Under the pieces are notes generated by a model that worked only from the letters and a program-made list of their open reading frames with translations, did no database searches and was not told the origin of the DNA. Positions 58,939 through 64,000 of a DNA stretch of 64,000 nt are shown here, one piece after another (within the stretch, counting starts at the first letter, position 1; each line of letters begins with the position of its first letter). The stretch comes from Neofusicoccum parvum (taxonomy: Eukaryota > Ascomycota > Dothideomycetes > Botryosphaeriales > Botryosphaeriaceae), in the NCBI GenBank assembly GCA_020912385.1, contig CP087207.1:434001-498000 (forward strand), in the 5' to 3' direction. The translations under genes were made by a program, and so were the position numbers.

Positions 58939-59310
58939 ATGATCCCTGCAGCACCTCTCCGCCTCTCCGCGGCTGCACTCCGCGCGCCGCTTCCCCGCCG
59001 CCACATCAGCATCTCTCAACCACGCCTCCGCATCAATCGAGAACCGTTTTCCTTCACCTTTTCAACCCATCGCGCCTTGCTGGAAAAATCTCCGTCGTCG
59101 CCAAACAAGCGCAGAGATGACAAGGCATCGTCGGGAACCCCAGAATATCCGTCCTTCAGCTTCGAGGCGCTCGGAATCAGCAAGAATATGCGGATCGGCG
59201 TCATCGTTGTGCTCAGCATCTTCGGCACGATCGAGACGTGGTTCTGGTGTCAGTGGGCGTGGCGGTGGTGGAAGGGTGGGAATGGAGGGGATGGACAGGA
59301 GGTGCAGTAG
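58939..59310 (+). CDS. Small predicted mitochondrial membrane protein
   Basis: 123 aa, not recognised by name. From the ATG at 58939 it starts MIPAAPLRLSAAALRAPLPRR with Arg, Ala and Leu but no acid, then HISISQPRLRINRE: a mitochondrial presequence pattern. An SP/Lys-rich linker leads to one membrane helix (MRIGVIVVLSIFGTIETWFWC), then WAWRWWKGG. The frame is open from 58831, but an ATG there would place the presequence internally. Fungi have many such single-pass inner-membrane proteins. Confidence 0.68.
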   Translation: MIPAAPLRLSAAALRAPLPRRHISISQPRLRINREPFSFTFSTHRALLEKSPSSPNKRRDDKASSGTPEYPSFSFEALGISKNMRIGVIVVLSIFGTIETWFWCQWAWRWWKGGNGGDGQEVQ

Positions 59311-59593
59311 GTGAATGAGACGTGGGTGAAGAAGGATGCAATGAATGGAGTTTGGCGTTCAGATCTGAAACATTTGGCCTTTCTGGGAAGTTGAACGGCT
59401 CTCCCCTCTGGAATAAAAAGGCCTGTACTATATCACTCACCGCTCTGGGGTAGACTCTCAAGGTTTCACTTCTCATGTACTCGTCGTTCAGAATCACAGC
59501 TCATGCTTGTACAAGTCAATCCAAACAGCCAGTCTCATTACCACCCTGTCATCTACGCACAGCTCCAACCGAAACGCCCCGTCCACCCCCCAC

Positions 59594-59887
59594 TCAATCC
59601 TTCATCCGGCAGCTCGAATCCGCGCCCGTCGCGCCCGCGATCTTGCACCACTGGCGGAAGCTGCAGTTGCCCAGGGTCTTGTCCTTGGCGGCGGCGCACT
59701 CCCTCGCGCCGTCCGAGTCCTTGCTGACGCCGACCATGCTGGCGATGCCGGTCAGGCCGCTGCAGACCTGCGCCGTGGCGCGGTCATTGGGCACGCCATT
59801 CGAGTCGTAGCAGTGGCAGAACTTGTACTGCGCGCAGGCTTGCGCCGCGATGGGGAGGAGGAAGGCGGTGAGGAGGGAGAGCTTCAT
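59594..59887 (-). CDS. Small secreted cysteine-rich protein (effector-like), 97 aa
   Basis: Signal peptide MKLSLLTAFLLPIAAQACA, then a mature part of about 80 residues with eight cysteines in total: QACAQ, FCHC, QVCSG, RECAA, GNCSF, QWCKI, SSCRM. A repeated tryptophan is absent and no known domain can be named. The frame continues upstream to 60094, but only the ATG at 59887 gives a signal peptide. Size, secretion and cysteines fit a candidate effector or an antimicrobial-type protein. Confidence 0.8.
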   Translation of the reverse strand: MKLSLLTAFLLPIAAQACAQYKFCHCYDSNGVPNDRATAQVCSGLTGIASMVGVSKDSDGARECAAAKDKTLGNCSFRQWCKIAGATGADSSCRMKD

Positions 59888-62012
59888 GGTGGCGGTGCTG
59901 GGGCGGGGGTTAAGGGCTGGTTTGAGGCGGGTGGGGTGAGGGACGGACCAGAGGGTTGCGGCGGTGGCTCCGGTCGCCGGCTGGTTGCTCTTGGGTGAGG
60001 TGTGGTGGAGGCTGAATGAAGACTGATGTCCAGAGTTACGGCAGTATTTATGCAGTAATATCGACCGTTGATGCTGGCCAGCGACTTCGTTCAATGAGGC
60101 TCACCGAGAGGTATACGAGCAACAAATTAGGGATCACCGAATGTGGCGTTGGTACATAGCGCTAGAGAAGTTGAGAAGCGATGAAGTTGTCAGCTGCTGT
60201 CAAATGGGGCTTGTAGTCAATGCAGATGGCTTAGCCACCAACTCAGAGGTGGTTCCTCTGGTGGCTACACACAATCACTTCTTATCTCGGTAGTCAAAGA
60301 CGTGATAGGAACAAAGACGAAGTAAAATTGCATCTACCCGGTTTAGTTGTGTTGAGGCTTTGCGGTGTACGGGATCGGCCCGGATGTGGGTTGACTAGGG
60401 TGACCGGCGCGGCGGGAGAGATAACGACTACGTCAAAGCTTCACGGTGTAGCAAATAGCTTGACTGCCGTTCAAAAAAGAAAAGAAAAGAAAAGAAAAAC
60501 TACAAGCTCCTCGATGCTCTGCCTACGTACTCAGAGAGGAGAAGAAGTAGAAAGGCATTCAGCGAATTAATAATCAAGCCGAGAAGAAGAAACGGAACTC
60601 CTTCCGAGTGCTCCCTCAATTATTCGAGTGAAGCCCGCCCGTGAACATCAAACTACGTCGCACCATGGTGGTGACTGGTGAGGAGATTACTCGTTAGAAG
60701 CCCCACGTGCTCCAGTGCTGCACCCGAAGAGGGAGGTGGAGACGAACGGGTGTTTGGCGACGGTGGGAACAGGGCGGCATGTTCCCTGAGAATAACGTCA
60801 GAGCGCTGCTAAAGCGACGGTTTCGTGATTGAACTATGCGTAGCTTGTACTTAGCGCCAAGGTACTGAATCGATATATGCTTAATATTAGAGCTGCTCCG
60901 CCGTCAATGAGTGGTCTGTTACCCCTGTCGGTTCGGCCCGAGTCAGGCCTAATCGGCGTCCGCTTGGTTATTGCCGAGTGAGCATACCGGGAACTACCTT
61001 TGACGACAGATCTTTGGCATACATGTCTATTCATCAGAGGTTGCGGCAAATGATAACGGTAATCAAACTGTGGCAAGCTTGACTTTGTCAAGCCGTTCCA
61101 GCCTCGTTTTTTGGGTTTGCGTTGAGATGCTGTGGAGCCGTGGACACCACAGTATTCAACAGCGCAAAGACGAACTGACGTGCATCTTAGATGTAGTACG
61201 CATATGCCACAGCATTCATTGGCGGAAAATTGAACTCCACATGCGAACATTATCACCAGCAAATCCCAAGGACGGCCATAGCGTATGCGGAGAAGTGTCT
61301 ATGCTCTTCGAACTCGCTACTTCTTTTAGCTTGGAACAAGCCGTCGGTTCATGAGTCAACAAACTCTTGGCAAACGCTAATTGACCGGTCTAGGGTGTCC
61401 GAATCACGAGAATATGCGCATGGCGCTTGGTGTTGCGGCGACTTTGAGTCGTGGATCCGTGATTCGTGATGTGCACCCACCGACCTGTCGGCCCACGTGC
61501 ATCGCGAGCACAAGAGAAGATGGTTGAACACTACCCGATGCAAAGGTAAACTGCAAAAGCATCACCCATTAATAGCTACCTTGCCGGCTTACATCATCTT
61601 AAGTCCACTACTATCTGGGATTAACGAAGACATTGGGGCTACTCCCTTCAGTGGTACATCACAAGGTATTCGACCTCCAATGCCGGGCCTTTAGGAAATA
61701 CCTGAATGTGGTCTGCATGCAAGGGCCACCTCCCCCTTACCCCAGGTCACGCTGTATACGAGCGTTGATGGATATCTCCGTCGCCCACCACCGTCCTACC
61801 GCATCAGGTTAGCAGCGGCAATATGCCGGAGATTCTAGCATCACTAGAACAGAGCAGCTGAGAAGTCCAGACATCACTTCGACGAAGTATATAAACGGCG
61901 CGTTCAGTGGGTATAATAAAATCAGCATCAGCCGTCTCTTCCAGCTCCAGACAACACCCACTCGCTCATTCAATAATTCCAAGAACACTCTTTGTTCATA
62001 CATCCTGCCAAA
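59888..62012. other. 2.1-kb intergenic region
   Basis: Divergent gap between two secreted-protein genes. Has an AAAAG microsatellite at about 60474-60500 and a TATATAAA at 61889-61896, which lies 117 nt before the ATG at 62013. Open frames in it have no motif support. Confidence 0.5.
61889..61896 (+). promoter_or_regulatory. TATA box of the 192-aa secreted protein gene
   Basis: TATATAAA 117 nt upstream of the start codon at 62013. Confidence 0.6.
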
Positions 62013-62692
62013 ATGCGTTTCACCATTCCTCTCGCTCTTGCTTTTGCGGCTGCTGCCAGCGCGGCTGCCGTTCCTGAGCCCAACGCCATGGCCGGCGAGG
62101 TCACTGTCAGCGTATGAACCCTCGGCTGTATCCGAGACCTGAAGACTTATCAATTTTACAGGATGGTGTTTCTGTCGAAGTTGTGGATATCGACGCCTCC
62201 ACTGAGGTTTCCCTGGAGAAGCGCGGCGCTACCGCCGAGACTGTCGGAGGCAAGGCTGGTGATGCCGGGCTTGCCATTGGAAAGATCTTCAACGCTCTCC
62301 TTCAAAAGCTGGTGCCGCTCAAGGATTGGACTCCGGCGCGTGAAGCCTTCACCAAGGAGACCACTGCGCTGATGTGGGCCAACAACCCCAACCCGTCCAA
62401 GTGGGTGGCGGTGGCCTGCTACAACAAGGGCTGGAGGGTCAAGAACTACGGGGCCATCAGCGATGTCCAGGACGTCAACCTCAAGCTCGGCGCTCTTCAC
62501 ACCGACTACGACTGCATGTACATCGGTCGCAACAACCAGTTCTACACTGATGGCGAGGGTGGTTACATCAACGTAAGTACGCCATCTCAGAGTCAGGGGG
62601 CCCGGCTAACGAGCTCTCTTTAGCTTTGCTACCGCTACAACGGTAACATCTGCAGCTTCGACGGCAAGACCGGTGACCTTACCTGCAACTAA
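62013..62692 (+). CDS. Secreted protein with Kex2-like site, effector-like, 192 aa
   Basis: Exons 62013-62111, 62162-62572 and 62624-62692. Signal peptide MRFTIPLALAFAAAASAAAV, propeptide with AVPEPNAMAGE, then SLEKRGA, a Kex2-type processing site near residue 52. The mature part has a Trp-rich core (KDWTPAREAFTKETTALMW, PSKWVAVACYNKGWRVKNYGA), and cysteines VACYN, YDCMY, LCYRY, ICSFD, LTCN. The frame closes exactly and the codon usage is strongly C-ending. I do not recognise the family; the pro-region and cysteines suggest a processed extracellular protein. Confidence 0.82.
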
Positions 62693-62827
62693 GTGGCTAG
62701 ATTAGCAGAAGCCTCTTCTTGAGCTTCGCTCGACGTTCTTCTCTCATATACACTTCGTAGGGCTTTAGCAATGTCGTTATGGAGATTCTCGTGCGATCTG
62801 CACCTCATGTAATTCTGTTCTTACGCT

Positions 62828-63241
62828 ATGTCCGTAATTACTGGGACTGAAATAGATCTTAATGTTGGCCAAGATCTTGAGCCAAACTTGCTTGCAGTAG
62901 TTCCGGCCAATGATGACGTTTTCTTCAGCCACAACTTCCTTGTACGGAACGACCCTACCGCCGAGAGCTGGCGTGACATGGCACAGGTCGTGTCATCAAT
63001 CAGCAAAAAGGCTGTGTTCTTCACGCTAGTCGGTGGCTGCATCACTCTTCTGGAGAACGTGACGGCCGGCCAATTAGATGGTTTCCTTAAGCGGCTGCTC
63101 GGAAAAAGAAAAGAAAACGCAGTGGAGATGGCAGCGGCCAATTTTCGGGCAGGGATCAGCCGGATGCTCGCCAGTCCGCAGTGCCGCGACGCTCACCACT
63201 CAGACGCCTGCCTACTCGGCGCAACATGTAAAGAGGTTTAG
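62828..63241 (+). CDS. Hypothetical ORF, 137 aa
   Basis: Unrecognised. An uninterrupted frame between two secreted-protein genes, with a natural-looking middle (VPANDDVFFSHNFLVRNDPTAESWRDMAQVV) and a hydrophobic patch (AVFFTLVGGCITLL). No signal peptide, motif or promoter. The opposite strand is also open for 106 codons, which lowers confidence. It could be a fragment of a decayed gene. Confidence 0.3.
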   Translation: MSVITGTEIDLNVGQDLEPNLLAVVPANDDVFFSHNFLVRNDPTAESWRDMAQVVSSISKKAVFFTLVGGCITLLENVTAGQLDGFLKRLLGKRKENAVEMAAANFRAGISRMLASPQCRDAHHSDACLLGATCKEV

Positions 63242-63341
63242 TCTGCAAGTGGCACAGCAGGCGCACCGGTGCGCTCCGGGCAGGCCGACGCGCCGCCATG
63301 ACTCGACGCGGCGAAGTGACATGCGGTGACCTCAGGCGCGG

Positions 63342-63348
63342 TATATAT
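63342..63348 (+). promoter_or_regulatory. TATA box of the secreted SnoaL-like gene
   Basis: TATATAT 77 nt before the start codon at 63425. Confidence 0.55.
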
Positions 63349-63424
63349 GGGCCACTGCAGGTCCGCGCCGCAGCAGCCGGCCCTGCAGAAAAGCCGCGCG
63401 CTCTTCGCTGCTGTGCGACCGACG

Positions 63425-64000
63425 ATGCAGCTCTCCAGACTCCTCTTTTTCGCCAGCTGGCTCACCGGGCCGGGCAGCGCCAATCAGGGCGTGCTCGCAC
63501 CCGCCTCGCCAGCGCCGCTCGCTTCCGGCGGCGCAGCAGCGGAATGCCCCCGCCTTGCCCCGCGCCCGCTCTCGGTGGCAGAGCTCAGCGCCGCCTTCCC
63601 GCCGCGCCCGGTGTACGACGCGGCGGCCGTCGAGACCATCAAGCGCACGCTGACGCTGTACGCGTTCGCCATCGACGGGCAGGACTGGGACGGGCTGGCG
63701 CACATCTTCGCCGACGACGCGACGGCCAACTACGGCGCGCCCATCGGCGAGCTGGCCGGGCTCGCGCAGATCAAGGAGACGCTGCCGCCGTACCTGACCA
63801 TCTTCGTGGGCACGCAGCACGTGCTCGGCACGCAGCTGGTCGACGTCTGCTCGCCGACGACGGCCGTGTCCATCACCTACTTCACGGCAGCGCACTTCCG
63901 CAACGACACGAGCAGCCCGACGGCGCCGGTCGACTACAGCGAGGTGATGTATGCGTACGGGCAGTACCAGGACCGCTGGCGCAAGCAGGCCGACGCGACG
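63425..64000 (+). CDS. Secreted SnoaL-like (NTF2-fold) protein, C-terminus cut by window edge
   Basis: First 192 residues of a protein with a signal peptide, MQLSRLLFFASWLTGPGSA. After a Pro/Ala-rich linker the SnoaL_4-like domain starts at about residue 58: AAVETIKRTLTLYAFAIDGQDWDGLAHIFADDATANYG, where the YAFAIDxxDWDGL pattern is shared with scytalone-dehydratase-like and polyketide cyclase-like folds. It continues LAGLAQIKETLPPYL and GTQHVLGTQLVDV. The end YGQYQDRWRKQ suggests the last strand is nearly complete, so little is missing. Function unknown; secreted members are frequent in plant-associated ascomycetes. Confidence 0.85.
   Translation, partial: MQLSRLLFFASWLTGPGSANQGVLAPASPAPLASGGAAAECPRLAPRPLSVAELSAAFPPRPVYDAAAVETIKRTLTLYAFAIDGQDWDGLAHIFADDATANYGAPIGELAGLAQIKETLPPYLTIFVGTQHVLGTQLVDVCSPTTAVSITYFTAAHFRNDTSSPTAPVDYSEVMYAYGQYQDRWRKQADAT

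Noticed and set aside
62821..63141. Minus-strand ORF of 106 codons opposite the hypothetical ORF
   Set aside because: Ser/Arg-rich with no motif; the plus frame looks more natural, though neither is proved.
1..64000. CRISPR arrays, bacterial operons, riboswitches, viral genes
   Set aside because: The DNA is eukaryotic with spliced genes; no regularly spaced repeats or viral hallmark motifs were seen.

Overview
The window reads as chromosomal DNA of a filamentous ascomycete (Pezizomycotina; possibly Dothideomycetes, which I cannot prove). Evidence: protein genes are cut by short GT-AG introns of roughly 45-210 nt, a 5S rRNA gene stands alone as in fungi with dispersed 5S loci, gene families are typical of moulds (Zn2Cys6 regulator with DUF3468-like body, LaeA/TAM-type methyltransferase, MFS sugar porter, GT8 Golgi transferase, FAD monooxygenases, many small secreted proteins), and gene-poor AT-rich stretches alternate with GC-rich coding blocks.

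Left part (1-15.1 kb) is a conserved housekeeping block: a NIMA-family mitotic kinase (cut by the left edge), an ankyrin plus double-BTB protein, a Rab escort protein (Mrs6/REP) with an apparent 1-nt frameshift, a PMP20-type peroxiredoxin, a GT8 glycosyltransferase, a DUF1348/SnoaL-like protein, a roadblock/LC7 protein and the ribosome-biogenesis factor Ipi1, followed by a tRNA-Ser(AGA).

The middle (16.5-46.3 kb) is accessory: a LaeA-like methyltransferase carrying an in-frame TAA, an 11-exon sugar transporter, a small secreted protein, a five-exon Zn2Cys6 regulator, a long gene-poor stretch, two FAD monooxygenases, a large Cys-rich secreted protein, a 76-residue secreted peptide in an AT-rich island, a 5S rRNA gene, a GDSL esterase and a second SAM methyltransferase.

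The right part (46.3-64 kb) has a gene-poor segment with a 37-nt poly-C tract, a tRNA-like relic and a repeated hairpin with compensating bases, then a thioredoxin-fold AhpC/TSA_2 protein, a secreted GH31 enzyme of the sulfoquinovosidase (YihQ) type, a membrane-anchored lectin-like protein, a small mitochondrial-type membrane protein, two cysteine-bearing secreted effector-like proteins and a secreted SnoaL-like protein cut by the right edge.

Exon models were built by hand from splice signals plus reading-frame closure. For every complete multi-exon gene except the Rab escort protein the exon lengths sum to a multiple of three. Most promising items: the fungal SQase candidate, the two interrupted genes, the hairpin repeat with paired substitutions, and the 5S variant with a re-paired helix.
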